From Corynebacterium yudongzhengii (GTDB lineage Bacteria; Actinomycetota; Actinomycetes; Mycobacteriales; Mycobacteriaceae), in contig NZ_CP026947.1 of the NCBI RefSeq assembly GCF_003065405.1, positions 1,674,001-1,738,000 on the forward strand: a stretch of DNA of 64,000 nucleotides, in the 5' to 3' direction. A program made the position numbers and the translations under genes. Within the stretch, counting starts at the first letter, position 1; each line of letters opens with the position of its first letter. The notes under the pieces were generated by a model, which made no database searches, had not been told where the DNA came from, and was given only the letters and a program-made list of their open reading frames with translations. Positions 16,898 to 25,167 of the stretch are shown here, in pieces.

Positions 16898-17555
16898 TGA
16901 TCGTTCCTTCGTCGAGACGAACAATGCGATCACAGAGTTCCGCGATGCCAGGATCATGAGTCACGATGAGCGCATGAGCATCCTGCGCGGAGCACCAGTC
17001 CGTGATCTCACCCATGGCGCGCCGCGCGTTGTCTTCATCAAGGCTGCCCGTGGGCTCGTCCGCGAACAGAAGTTTCGGCCCACCGGCTAAGGCCCGAGCG
17101 ATGGCTACGCGTTGGGCTTGCCCACCCGAGACGGCCTCGGGCAGTGAATCCCGCTCATCCCCGATGGCTAGGCGGTCAAGAACGGTAGTGGGTGTGATGT
17201 TTTTCGGCTTGCCTGCCAAAGCCCACGAAAGCTCTACATTTTCGAACAAAATAAGACTTGGGATTAAAAGGTGTTCTTGGAAAATGATCGCGACCGATTC
17301 ACGCAGGTGCTCGCGCACCTCGCGTTGCGAAATACCCGAAATCTGTGTTCCGTTGAGCTTACTTGTTCCTTCGGAAAGCTGAGCGATGCCAGCAAGCCCG
17401 TGAAGCAAGGTTGTTTTTCCTGTTCCCGACGGCCCCATGAGTGCGACACATTCCCCTTCGGGGATCTGGAAGTCTATATCGCGGAAGAGCCAATCGCGTC
17501 TCTCCGCGTTGTCGAACTGGAACCCGGCTCCCAAAACCTCACATATACCGATCAA
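16890..17555 (-). CDS. MacB/LolD-type ABC transporter ATPase (orphaned)
   Basis: This complete 221-residue ABC ATPase has Walker A GPSGTGKTT, the Q-loop region IIFQEHLLIPSLILFENVELSW, signature VSGGQAQRVAIARAL, Walker B LLFADEPTGSLD and the H-loop VTHD. The DEPTGSLD form and short length place it with MacB/LolD/FtsE-type exporters. The start appears to be TTG at 17555. Its permease partner is broken, so the protein probably has no function here unless another permease serves it. Confidence 0.82.
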   Translation of the reverse strand: MIGICEVLGAGFQFDNAERRDWLFRDIDFQIPEGECVALMGPSGTGKTTLLHGLAGIAQLSEGTSKLNGTQISGISQREVREHLRESVAIIFQEHLLIPSLILFENVELSWALAGKPKNITPTTVLDRLAIGDERDSLPEAVSGGQAQRVAIARALAGGPKLLFADEPTGSLDEDNARRAMGEITDWCSAQDAHALIVTHDPGIAELCDRIVRLDEGTINA

Positions 17556-17733
17556 CCCTTAAAGAATGACGTTCTTCTTATCGGCGTGGCTTTGGGACCC
17601 AACGTAGTCCGGCCCTATGGCTACACATCGGGGTTTGCCCTGCCTGAGGTGTGACCTGGGGTTATGATGACCGCTACACTCGAGGAGCTCTTTCGAAAAC
17701 AGCAGCAGGCAGGGCACAGTACCCTAGCCCAGC

Positions 17734-17898
17734 CTAGCGCTCGCGTTTGTTGCGGTAATTATCGGCGGCGAGGTAAGTACTGAAAGCGCCAAGGAGAGCG
17801 CACAAGCCCGAGCTGACCAGAAGTCCTCGTGAGGGGTCCGGAAAAGCGATGTTGAAGGTAAAGACTCCGACACCGACGACCAACCCAAACAGGGCCAT
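17734..17898 (-). CDS. Small putative membrane protein or gene fragment
   Basis: This frame of 54 residues has two hydrophobic stretches (ALFGLVVGVGVFTFNIAF and GLLVSSGLCALLGAFSTYLA) and a basic C-terminus (DNYRNKRER). A stop sits nine codons upstream of the ATG. I recognise no family. It may be a small two-helix membrane protein or the tail of a lost gene in the same decayed patch as the ABC exporter. The rest of 17556-18237 shows no gene I can support. Confidence 0.4.
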   Translation of the reverse strand: MALFGLVVGVGVFTFNIAFPDPSRGLLVSSGLCALLGAFSTYLAADNYRNKRER

Positions 17899-18142
17899 GC
17901 CCAGCAGAATCTTCTCACGCTAAGCTATCTTCCTCTTCTTGAGGTGTTCACAATTCCTGAGGTAGCTGCCGCGGTGGGCAACGCCTCGATTGACCTCTAG
18001 ATTCGAAACAAATAGCTGTCAGGGCCCACAGTACAAAACTATTGACTTGTTGCCAACAAGTCCCCTACTCCAAGCCCTCTCTGCGCATCGACACAGACCG
18101 CATGCCCAGGCGCATCCAACGAGCGAGCCAATAGTGAGTGCA

Positions 18143-18190
18143 CAAACGCTTGAAGGAAGCGCCCTTCAAGCATCTTCCTTCAAGCGTTTG
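18143..18190. repeat. Perfect 17-bp inverted repeat with 14-nt loop
   Basis: CAAACGCTTGAAGGAAG at 18143-18159 is repeated in reverse complement at 18174-18190, and the loop holds a further CTTCAAG. There is no U-tract, so a terminator is doubtful. It sits about 50 bp beyond the 3' end of the membrane protein gene at 18238 (minus strand). Confidence 0.75.
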
Positions 18191-18237
18191 CAAACAACTC
18201 CCCCGACCGACCTAGCGCAAACGCCACCCCACACGCC

Positions 18238-18903
18238 TCACAGATGCACCACACCTAAAACGATGAGCACCGCGGCAACGAGGTAGCCACCCATCCGGCT
18301 CACGGCCTCAGAGTTGTCGCGGGCTTTCTGGAACCACTGCCCCAGCCGCGAGTGCGGGTACCGGCGCACGAGGCCGACGGCGAGGGCGACGAGCGTCGGC
18401 AAGCTCAGGGCGAGGCTGGCGTACCAGAGCATGCCCCCGTAGCGGGCGGCCACAGAGTAATCGCCCGCGGAGAGCACCGCGATGCCAGCGAAAAAGGGCC
18501 CCGATGTCAGGGATTGCACCGCGCCTAAGACGAAGCCGGCGACCACCGTCCAGATAGAGGGGGTGCGTACGAACGACAGGATCGTGTTGATGATCTTGCG
18601 GTTGCCGCCCGGCTTCGCCCGCCAAGTGCCAATCAGGGCGACGAGCCCCACCGCGATGAGGATGAGGCCGAAGACGGGGCCGTCGACAAGCCGGGTGACA
18701 AAGTCTTCGAGCCCGTCGAAGACGAACATCACCAAGATGGCCAGCAGGAAGACCCCGAGCCAGTCGCCGGCGATCAGAAGGGGCGCGACTTTGCGGTAGG
18801 CCCCCTTCGGCAGGATGATGCCGATCGCCACGACAACGGCGATGAGCAGCGCATTGACCGAGTCGATAAGCGCGAAGCTGACGGCGGAGAGCATGAACGA
18901 CAT
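18238..18903 (-). CDS. Polytopic membrane protein of unknown function
   Basis: This 221-residue protein has about six hydrophobic helices, starting SAVSFALIDSVNALLIAVVV. A short basic cytoplasmic loop (GTWRAKPGGNRKII) divides two halves of similar size, as in LysE/GAP-type small exporters. I cannot assign a substrate. It follows gapB by about 20 bp on the same strand and may be co-transcribed with it. Confidence 0.7.
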   Translation of the reverse strand: MSFMLSAVSFALIDSVNALLIAVVVAIGIILPKGAYRKVAPLLIAGDWLGVFLLAILVMFVFDGLEDFVTRLVDGPVFGLILIAVGLVALIGTWRAKPGGNRKIINTILSFVRTPSIWTVVAGFVLGAVQSLTSGPFFAGIAVLSAGDYSVAARYGGMLWYASLALSLPTLVALAVGLVRRYPHSRLGQWFQKARDNSEAVSRMGGYLVAAVLIVLGVVHL

Positions 18904-18923
18904 GCTACCCGCTGCTAAGCCAC

Positions 18924-20378
18924 CTACTTCAGTTCACTCGGATCGAGGCGCCGCGGGTAGACGGAGGGGCGCACGCCTGCGATGTGCTCGACGATGCGGA
19001 TGACCTGGTTGGAGTAGCCATACTCGTTGTCGTACCAGACATAGAGCACCAGGTGGCGTCCGTTCGCGATGGTGGCCAAACCGTCGACCACGCCGGCGTG
19101 CGTGGAGCCGACGAAGTCAGTGGAGACCACATCCGGGGAGTTGATGTAGTCGACCTGCTGGCGCAGGCTCGAGTGCAGCGTGACGTCGCGCAAAAACTCG
19201 TTGACTTCCTCGCGCTCGACCTCGGTGTTCAGCGTCAGGTTGAGCACCGCCATGGAGACATCCGGGGTGGGCACGCGGATGGCGTTGCCGGTGAGCTTGC
19301 CCTGCATCTCCGGCACGGCCTTGGCAACGGCCTTCGCCGCGCCGGTCTCGGTGAGCACCATGTTCAGCCCGGCGGCGCGGCCGCGGCGCGGGCCCTTGTG
19401 GTAGTTATCCGCCAGGTTCTGGTCGTTGGTGTAGGAGTGGACGGTCTCGACGTGGCCGTGTTCGATGCCGTAGCGATCGTTGATGACCTTCAGCACCGGG
19501 GTGATGCCGTTGGTGGTGCACGAGGCGGCGGACAGGATGTCGTCGCCGTCGTCGATCATGGCTTCGTTGATGCCGTAGACGATGTTCTTGATGTCCCCCT
19601 TGCCCGGCGCGGTGAGCAGCGCCTTGGCCACGCCCTGGGACTTGAGGTGCTGGCTCAGCCCCTCGCGATCGCGCCAGCGGCCGGTGTTGTCGACGACGAT
19701 CGCATCGTTGATCCCGTAGGCCGTGTAGTCGATGCTGGCCGGGTCGTCGGCGTAGATCATCTGGATGGCCGTGCCGTTGGCGATGATGCGGTCATTGTCG
19801 TGGTCGACGGTGATGGTGCCGTCGAAAGGCCCGTGCACCGAGTCACGCCGCAGCAGGGAGGCGCGTTTGACGATGTCTTCGTCGCCCTTCTTGCGCACCA
19901 CGACGGCGCGCAGGCGCACACCGCCGTAGGTCGCCTCGCGGGCGATGAGGATGCGAGCGAGCAGCCGGCCGATGCGCCCGAAGCCGTAGAGCACGACATC
20001 GCGCGGCGTGAGTTCCTTCTCGGTGCCGATGACCTCGGTGAGGTGGCCTTCGACGAAGCTACGCAGATCCTTTTCATCAGACTTGGAGAACTGCACGGCC
20101 AGCGCACCGAGGTCGATGGACGCGGTGCCGAGGTCGAGTTCCACGAGCTCCTTGAGCACCGGCAGGGTCTGCTCGAGCGGCAGCTCCTTCTTCGCGATGC
20201 GGCGGGCATACCGGTGGGCCTTGATGATGTCGATATCGGTCACCCCGACAAGCAGGCGGCCGAAGATCGAGGTGACCACGTTCTTCTCCCGGTGCAGCCG
20301 GGAAATCAAAGGCAGCATCTCCTGCGCGAGCGCCAGTCGGTGGTTCCAGTCCTGCTGGACGTTGTGGTCATCGGTCAT
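18924..20378 (-). CDS. gapB: Glyceraldehyde-3-phosphate dehydrogenase, GapB-type long form
   Basis: This 484-residue enzyme has about 125 extra N-terminal residues before the Rossmann motif GFGRIGRLLARIL, the form known as GapB in corynebacteria. The catalytic Cys lies in SAASCTTNGITP, and the C-terminal YVWYDNEYGYSNQV is a GAPDH block. The family's long form works in the gluconeogenic direction with a preference for NADP in Corynebacterium glutamicum; that role is inferred here. The gene is divergent from the one at 20529. Confidence 0.92.
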   Translation of the reverse strand: MTDDHNVQQDWNHRLALAQEMLPLISRLHREKNVVTSIFGRLLVGVTDIDIIKAHRYARRIAKKELPLEQTLPVLKELVELDLGTASIDLGALAVQFSKSDEKDLRSFVEGHLTEVIGTEKELTPRDVVLYGFGRIGRLLARILIAREATYGGVRLRAVVVRKKGDEDIVKRASLLRRDSVHGPFDGTITVDHDNDRIIANGTAIQMIYADDPASIDYTAYGINDAIVVDNTGRWRDREGLSQHLKSQGVAKALLTAPGKGDIKNIVYGINEAMIDDGDDILSAASCTTNGITPVLKVINDRYGIEHGHVETVHSYTNDQNLADNYHKGPRRGRAAGLNMVLTETGAAKAVAKAVPEMQGKLTGNAIRVPTPDVSMAVLNLTLNTEVEREEVNEFLRDVTLHSSLRQQVDYINSPDVVSTDFVGSTHAGVVDGLATIANGRHLVLYVWYDNEYGYSNQVIRIVEHIAGVRPSVYPRRLDPSELK

Positions 20379-20528
20379 GCTTGATCATCCTCGTGGTACG
20401 AAGGGGTCTCGACGTTTCGCCGGGTAGGCGTTAACGTACGGGTGGTTTCCCTTTCATTGTATGTTTCACCTTCCGCGGGCTTCGCCCCGGGGGAGACCTC
20501 TCGTTTCCTACTGTCAGAGGCCTATTTC

Positions 20529-21746
20529 ATGCAGCTTCCCTCTCCCCGCTCCCTCGCGGAGGTCGTCGCCGACGGCACCATCGAGCAGGCCGCGATCGAC
20601 GCCGCCTCCCCACGCATCAAGCATCTCGAGTGCAACGGACTCGCCCCACTGAGCGACGAAAAAGATGCCGCCTGCGAGATCCGCCTCGATCCCGCACGCC
20701 GCACCCTCACTGCCACCCGCGTGGCCCGGATCAGCGACGGCACGTGGACGTGGCTCACGCAGCGCATCGAGGGCTTTGACTTGCCGGAGTTCCGCGGGCC
20801 AATACCGGCGAGCGACGAGCTTATCGACGCCGCCCGCACCCTCTTCGGCAACGCCCCCGCCTTCGTGATCCCGCATGACGAGGCGACGGCCTCCGTCGTC
20901 ATCCCGCACGGCCGCCCGGAGACCCTGCCGACCCGCGAGGCCCTGGCCACCGGACTTCCCCGCGTCCCCTCTGCTCACCTGCGCCGCGCGATCGACAGCT
21001 TCGCCGCCACCCGCGGGCTCGGGGTGCGCCACGGCGAGGAGGCGATCGACTTCAGCGACGGCACCCGGCTGGGGCTTCACGACGGCCTCGTCACCGACAT
21101 CTACGGCCTGGGCGGACCCCGCTTTTCCGAGATCCGCGCCGACGCGTTCTTCCCCTCGGTCGAACACCAGCTGCTTCTCGACGGCCGCTTCCCCCACCAC
21201 ACCCTCGTCTGCGACCTGGCTAGCGGCAGGGCGCGCCTGGCCACCGCCGCCGGCGAGATGGAGCTGAAGGCCCACGTCATGGGGTTCATCGAGGCCGATC
21301 AGTGGCGCTGGGCGTGGGCGGATCCGCGCACCGGCGGCCACGAGTCGGCGGCGCTGTCGCTGCGCGTGCGCGCCTTCGGCCAGGACAAGGGACTGCCCGT
21401 GCTGCAGTCCCCGCGCCTGTCGTGGCATAAGTGGTTGATCGAGCTGTGCAAGCCGATCACGGGGCGTTTTACCCACGGCTTCGTGCACTTGGGCGATAGC
21501 GTCGCAGTGGTGCTTTTAGAACACGACAGCCTGCGCCTTCCCCCACCGAGTGAATCCGCGCTTAGGGCCACCCTCGCGCGCGAGCTCCCGGCCGGGGTCG
21601 ATCCGCAGCGCGCCGTGGCCCGCTATTGCGACTACCGCGGCCTGGCGCTTCACGAAGGCTCCCTACACGCCCCGGATACCGGGCGCACACTGCGGATTCT
21701 TATCGAGGGCCGCAAGGTTAGCGTAGATACTGACGGTACTCGCTAG
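20529..21746 (+). CDS. DUF6882-like hypothetical protein
   Basis: This 405-residue cytoplasmic protein has no signal peptide or membrane helix. Two segments look like repeats of one another: WTWLTQRIEGF with DELIDAARTLFG in the N-terminal part, and WRWAWADPRTGGHESAALSLRVRAFG further on. The tryptophan-rich WxWAWA pattern recalls DUF6882. The ATG at 20529 is chosen because the extra 29 upstream codons look non-coding; its RBS is weak. The 3' end overlaps the convergent acyl-CoA hydrolase gene by 29 bp. No function is known. Confidence 0.7.
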   Translation: MQLPSPRSLAEVVADGTIEQAAIDAASPRIKHLECNGLAPLSDEKDAACEIRLDPARRTLTATRVARISDGTWTWLTQRIEGFDLPEFRGPIPASDELIDAARTLFGNAPAFVIPHDEATASVVIPHGRPETLPTREALATGLPRVPSAHLRRAIDSFAATRGLGVRHGEEAIDFSDGTRLGLHDGLVTDIYGLGGPRFSEIRADAFFPSVEHQLLLDGRFPHHTLVCDLASGRARLATAAGEMELKAHVMGFIEADQWRWAWADPRTGGHESAALSLRVRAFGQDKGLPVLQSPRLSWHKWLIELCKPITGRFTHGFVHLGDSVAVVLLEHDSLRLPPPSESALRATLARELPAGVDPQRAVARYCDYRGLALHEGSLHAPDTGRTLRILIEGRKVSVDTDGTR

Positions 21747-22701
21747 CCGGCAGCGGGTCGCCGAAGCTGGCGTCCTTCGTCTTATCGACGAGCACCGCCC
21801 GCACCCCCTCAGCGAAGTCGGGCTGGCGGATCATGAAGCTGCCGAGGCGCAGTTCGTTGTCGAGCGCCTCGGAGAGATTGCGCTCGGCGTTGACCGCCAG
21901 CAGCTCCGCGGTGGCGACCAGGGAGGCCTTGCTGGCGCCGGCGATGAGTTCGTCGACCAGCTCGACGAACTCCTGGTTATCGTGGCTGCGCAGGGCTTTA
22001 TCGATCTCTTCCCAGCTGCCGTAGCGAAAGACCGCCTCGATGTCTTCGGCGACACGCGCGATCGGCGGGTCGATGGCGGTGGTGCGGGCATCGGCCAGCA
22101 CGTCGTCGAAGCTCTGCCGGGTCAGCGCCTCAATATCGGGGCTGTCCACGACGTGGGTGGCCAGCCCGGTATGCAGCATGTCCTCTGCCTTTAAGCGGTA
22201 ACCGGTCAGGGCGAGGAAGCGCCCGGTCGCCTTACCGGTAATCGCCTGCAGGGCATAGGACATACCGACGTCCGTGATATACCCAATCGCCATCTCCGGC
22301 ATGGAGGCGAACGCGTTCTCCGTCACGATCCGGTGGCTGCCGTGCATGGAAATGCCCTGGCCACCACCCATGATGACCCCATCGGCGAGCGCGGCGAAAG
22401 GCTTCGGGTACTCCGCGAGCAGGTTGTTGAGCCGGTATTCGCCGGCGAAGAACTGATCGGCCTCGTCGGATTTGCCCTCGAGCACCGCCTCGCGGGCCGC
22501 ACGGACGTCCCCGCCCGCGCAGAATCCGCGCTCCGGGGCGTGGATGAGTACTTGTTCGACGGTGTCGTCGTCACGCCAGCTCTCCAGGGCTTCGGCGATG
22601 ATCTCCACCATCTCGGGGTTGAGGGAGTTCAGCGCGCGAGGGCGATTCAGCGCGATGACTCCGGTAGCATTGCTGATTGATGTGATCACTGGTGTGTCCA
22701 T
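21718..22701 (-). CDS. 3-hydroxyisobutyryl-CoA hydrolase-like protein
   Basis: This 327-residue crotonase-fold protein has ALNRPRALNSLNPEMV, the oxyanion-hole segment FCAGGDVRAAREAVLEG and VIMGGGQGISMHGSHRIVTE. FAMPE-like SMPEMAIGYITDVGMSY carries the Glu used by 3-hydroxyisobutyryl-CoA hydrolases of valine breakdown. Length and the C-terminal region fit this subgroup better than enoyl-CoA hydratases. The ATG at 22701 starts the family N-terminus. Confidence 0.85.
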   Translation of the reverse strand: MDTPVITSISNATGVIALNRPRALNSLNPEMVEIIAEALESWRDDDTVEQVLIHAPERGFCAGGDVRAAREAVLEGKSDEADQFFAGEYRLNNLLAEYPKPFAALADGVIMGGGQGISMHGSHRIVTENAFASMPEMAIGYITDVGMSYALQAITGKATGRFLALTGYRLKAEDMLHTGLATHVVDSPDIEALTRQSFDDVLADARTTAIDPPIARVAEDIEAVFRYGSWEEIDKALRSHDNQEFVELVDELIAGASKASLVATAELLAVNAERNLSEALDNELRLGSFMIRQPDFAEGVRAVLVDKTKDASFGDPLPASEYRQYLR

Positions 22702-22752
22702 GGCCCCCAGTGTTGCACAGATCACCAGTGCGTGGGAAGGATCTTCAAGTCA

Positions 22753-23537
22753 GTGGCACCCCGGCTCATCGCCGTCGACATGGACGGCACGCTTCTCGAC
22801 GACACCGGCCGCATCCCCGACGCCTTCTGGGACATCAACCGGCGGGCACGGGAGGCGGGGTGGTGATCGCGCCGGCCTCTGGACGCCAGCTCGGCACACT
22901 CAAGGCGCTGTTTCGCCAGTGCCCGCCGGAGGCCTATATCGCGGAAAACGGCCCGGTGGTCGCACATTGCGACGAGGTGGTCTCCACCACCCCGATCGCC
23001 GACGACGACGTCGCCCGCCTCCTTCACGCCGCCAACCAGACCCCGGCGGTGACGGTGGTCTGCCAGCCCGAAGTTGCCTATGTGCGGCCCACCGACGACG
23101 AGGCTATCGCCCGCGAGATCGCGAAGTACTACCGCTCGCGCCGCACCGTGTCTGATTTGGGTGAGGCGCTGGGTGGTGGCGTCGTCAAGCTTGCCCTCTA
23201 TAGCGAGACCGACGTGGAGGAGACCGTCGCGCCCGTGCTGCGTGCTGCCGCGGGTCAGCTGAATGTCTCGGTCTCCGGGGCGCACTGGGTGGACGTGATG
23301 AACCCGCAGGCCAACAAGGGTATCGCGCTGAATAACCTCGCCGGCGCGCTCGGAGTGGAACAGGCCGAGACAGCCGCGTTCGGCGACTACTTCAACGACT
23401 ACGAGCTACTCCAAGCCGCCGGCACCGCCTATGCGATGGCCAACGCGCACCCCGGCATCAAGGAGATCGCCGATCATGTCATCGGCTCGAACGCGGAGCA
23501 CGCGGTGATCACTGAGTTCGAGAAGATGCTCGGCTAG
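22753..23537 (+). pseudogene. Cof-type HAD hydrolase, single-base frameshift
   Basis: The first part, from the GTG at 22753, reads VAPRLIAVDMDGTLLDDTGR, the HAD nucleophile motif DMDGT. After AREAGW it hits a TGA at 22864. The rest of the protein continues one frame away from GVVIAPASGRQLGTLKALF to 23537, with AFGDYFNDYELL holding the distal HAD acidic residues. Adding one G to the GGGG run at 22857-22860 would restore a continuous Cof-type sugar phosphatase of about 260 residues. It could be a true frameshift mutation, slippage in the G run or an assembly error. Confidence 0.82.
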
Positions 23538-24412
23538 TCGTTCTTTTTCTTCTTCGCGGCGATCTTGTCGCGCTCTAGCTCGGCGGCATAATCCGGCACG
23601 TAGTGGAACTCGCCGCGCGAGGGGCGATCGATCTCATCGTGGACGGTGCGCTCCGGCAGCTCCGGGACGTAAGGCTCCGTGGAGACATAAGGGATCGTGT
23701 CGAGGATGTGACGAATCACGTTGATGCGCGAACGCTTCTTGTCCTCGCTTTCCACGATGTACCACGGCGCCGTGATGGTGTCAGTGTGGACGAACATCTC
23801 GTCCTTCGCCTTCGAGTAATCGTCCCAGCGGTTGATCGACTCGACATCCATCGGCGAGAGCTTCCAGCGACGCAGGGGGTCATCGACGCGCGAGTGGAAA
23901 CGCCGCAACTGCTCCTCCGCCGAAACCGAGAACCAGTACTTACGCAGCAGGATCCCGTCCTCGACGAGCATGCGCTCGAAGGTCGGAGCCTGGGCGAGGA
24001 AGCGGCGGTATTCGCGGGTGGTGCAGAATCCCATGACGCGCTCGACGCCGGCGCGGTTGTACCAGGAGCGGTCAAAGATGACGATCTCCCCGGCGGTGGG
24101 CAGGCGCTCGATGTAGCGCTGGAAGTACCACTGGCCTTTCTCGCGGTCGTTCGGCTTCGGCAGCGCCTCGACGCGGCACTGGCGCGGGTTCAGGTACTGG
24201 GTGATGCGACTAATCGCCGAGCCTTTGCCGGCGGCGTCGCGGCCCTCCATCACGAGGACGACGCGGGCGCCCGTCTCGACGACCCACTGCTGCAGATCCA
24301 CCAGATCCGCCTGCAGACGGCGCAACTCCTTCTCGTAGGCCTTCTTATGCAGCTTCGGTGGCTTGTTATGGCCGGTCTCTCCGGCTTTTTCGGACTTCTT
24401 CCCCATAACCAT
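23534..24412 (-). CDS. ppk2: Polyphosphate kinase 2
   Basis: This 292-residue PPK2-family enzyme transfers phosphate between polyphosphate and nucleotides. The P-loop is VMEGRDAAGKGSAI, with the lid and second motif in YNRAGVERVMGFC after IFDRSWYNRAG. It has the further PPK2 block KYWFSVSAEEQLRRF. Two ATGs 6 bp apart (24412 and 24406) are possible starts. The 3' end overlaps the convergent HAD gene by 4 bp. The C-terminal tail is lysine-rich. Confidence 0.92.
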   Translation of the reverse strand: MVMGKKSEKAGETGHNKPPKLHKKAYEKELRRLQADLVDLQQWVVETGARVVLVMEGRDAAGKGSAISRITQYLNPRQCRVEALPKPNDREKGQWYFQRYIERLPTAGEIVIFDRSWYNRAGVERVMGFCTTREYRRFLAQAPTFERMLVEDGILLRKYWFSVSAEEQLRRFHSRVDDPLRRWKLSPMDVESINRWDDYSKAKDEMFVHTDTITAPWYIVESEDKKRSRINVIRHILDTIPYVSTEPYVPELPERTVHDEIDRPSRGEFHYVPDYAAELERDKIAAKKKKND

Positions 24413-24478
24413 GATGCTACTTGTAGCCCGCCTGCCAGGGAAATGGGGTTTGGGTGGGTTTGGTTCGGTACTCCGAAC

Positions 24479-24569
24479 GCGCGGTCGAAAGGAGTCGGTC
24501 CTAAACGAGTCCCGCGAGGTCGAAAGGAACACTCCTTTATATAGGGGTAATTTCGACCAGCGCTATCGC
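24479..24569. repeat. Interspersed palindrome, copy 2
   Basis: This copy has GGTCGAAAGGAGTC at the left and ATTTCGACCAGCGCTATCGC at the right, with ACTCCTTTATATAGG inside. It lies 67 bp upstream of the ppk2 start, in the gene-free stretch 24413-24834. Confidence 0.7.
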
Positions 24570-24691
24570 AACACGAGCGCCCGGCCGGGATGTGAGGCGA
24601 GCTACCCGACGCCTGGCCACACCAGACCCATCCTTCCCATCAACCTCCCCGGACAATCTTCACGGCCTGCCCGCACCCTCCCGGACATAAA

Positions 24692-24790
24692 GCGCTACCG
24701 CTGGTCGAAAGGAGGTGCCCCTAAAGGAGTCCTCCTTTCGACCGCGCGAAACTCCTTTCTATAGCCCTGCTTTCGACCAGCGCTAGCGCG
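24692..24790. repeat. Interspersed palindrome, copy 3
   Basis: GCGCTACCGCTGGTCGAAAG on the left and CTTTCGACCAGCGCTAGCGC on the right pair nearly perfectly. It also has an inner inverted pair (GGTCGAAAGGAGG and CCTCCTTTCGACC). It lies 122 bp from copy 2 and downstream of the monooxygenase gene. Confidence 0.75.
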
Positions 24791-24834
24791 GCATGAACTC
24801 AGCGATCCCAGGCAGCCAACACCACCAGGAGCCG

Positions 24835-25158
24835 CTAGTCGACCTGGAACTCGGCCATCCGATCCCACTCGGTCTTGCCCTCGATGAGGGTGTTGATAAT
24901 CTCCGGAGTCTCGGTGAGGATCTCCGGGAACAGCTCCCCGGCGTCCTGGAAGTGCTGGGAGTTGACGTGGGCCTCGGCGGCGTCGTCCTTGAAGCCCTCG
25001 ACGAGGATGAACAGGCCGTCTTCCTCGGTAGAGCGGTACCAGTCGAAGAACAGGCAGCCGTCCTCGGCGCGGGTCTTCTCGGTGAATTCAGAGACCTTGT
25101 CCATGAAGGTCTTGACGTATTCCTTCTTCGGGCGGAACTTCACATTGATCAGAATCAT
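24835..25158 (-). CDS. ABM-domain monooxygenase-like protein
   Basis: This 107-residue protein has the dimeric alpha/beta-barrel fold of the antibiotic biosynthesis monooxygenase domain. It begins MILINVKFRPKKEYVKTF, and the conserved GCLFFDWYRSTE and HVNSQHFQDAG follow in order. Such proteins act as quinol or haem-degrading monooxygenases, or as detoxification proteins; the substrate cannot be told here. It lies 9 bp after the ABC-F gene on the same strand. Confidence 0.82.
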   Translation of the reverse strand: MILINVKFRPKKEYVKTFMDKVSEFTEKTRAEDGCLFFDWYRSTEEDGLFILVEGFKDDAAEAHVNSQHFQDAGELFPEILTETPEIINTLIEGKTEWDRMAEFQVD

Positions 25159-25167
25159 GCCCCCACC

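Noticed and set aside
18984..20384. Long open frame opposite gapB (466 codons)
   Set aside because: It lies fully antisense to a clear GAPDH, and its composition (His, Val, Asp, Gly rich) is typical of a shadow frame in high-GC DNA.
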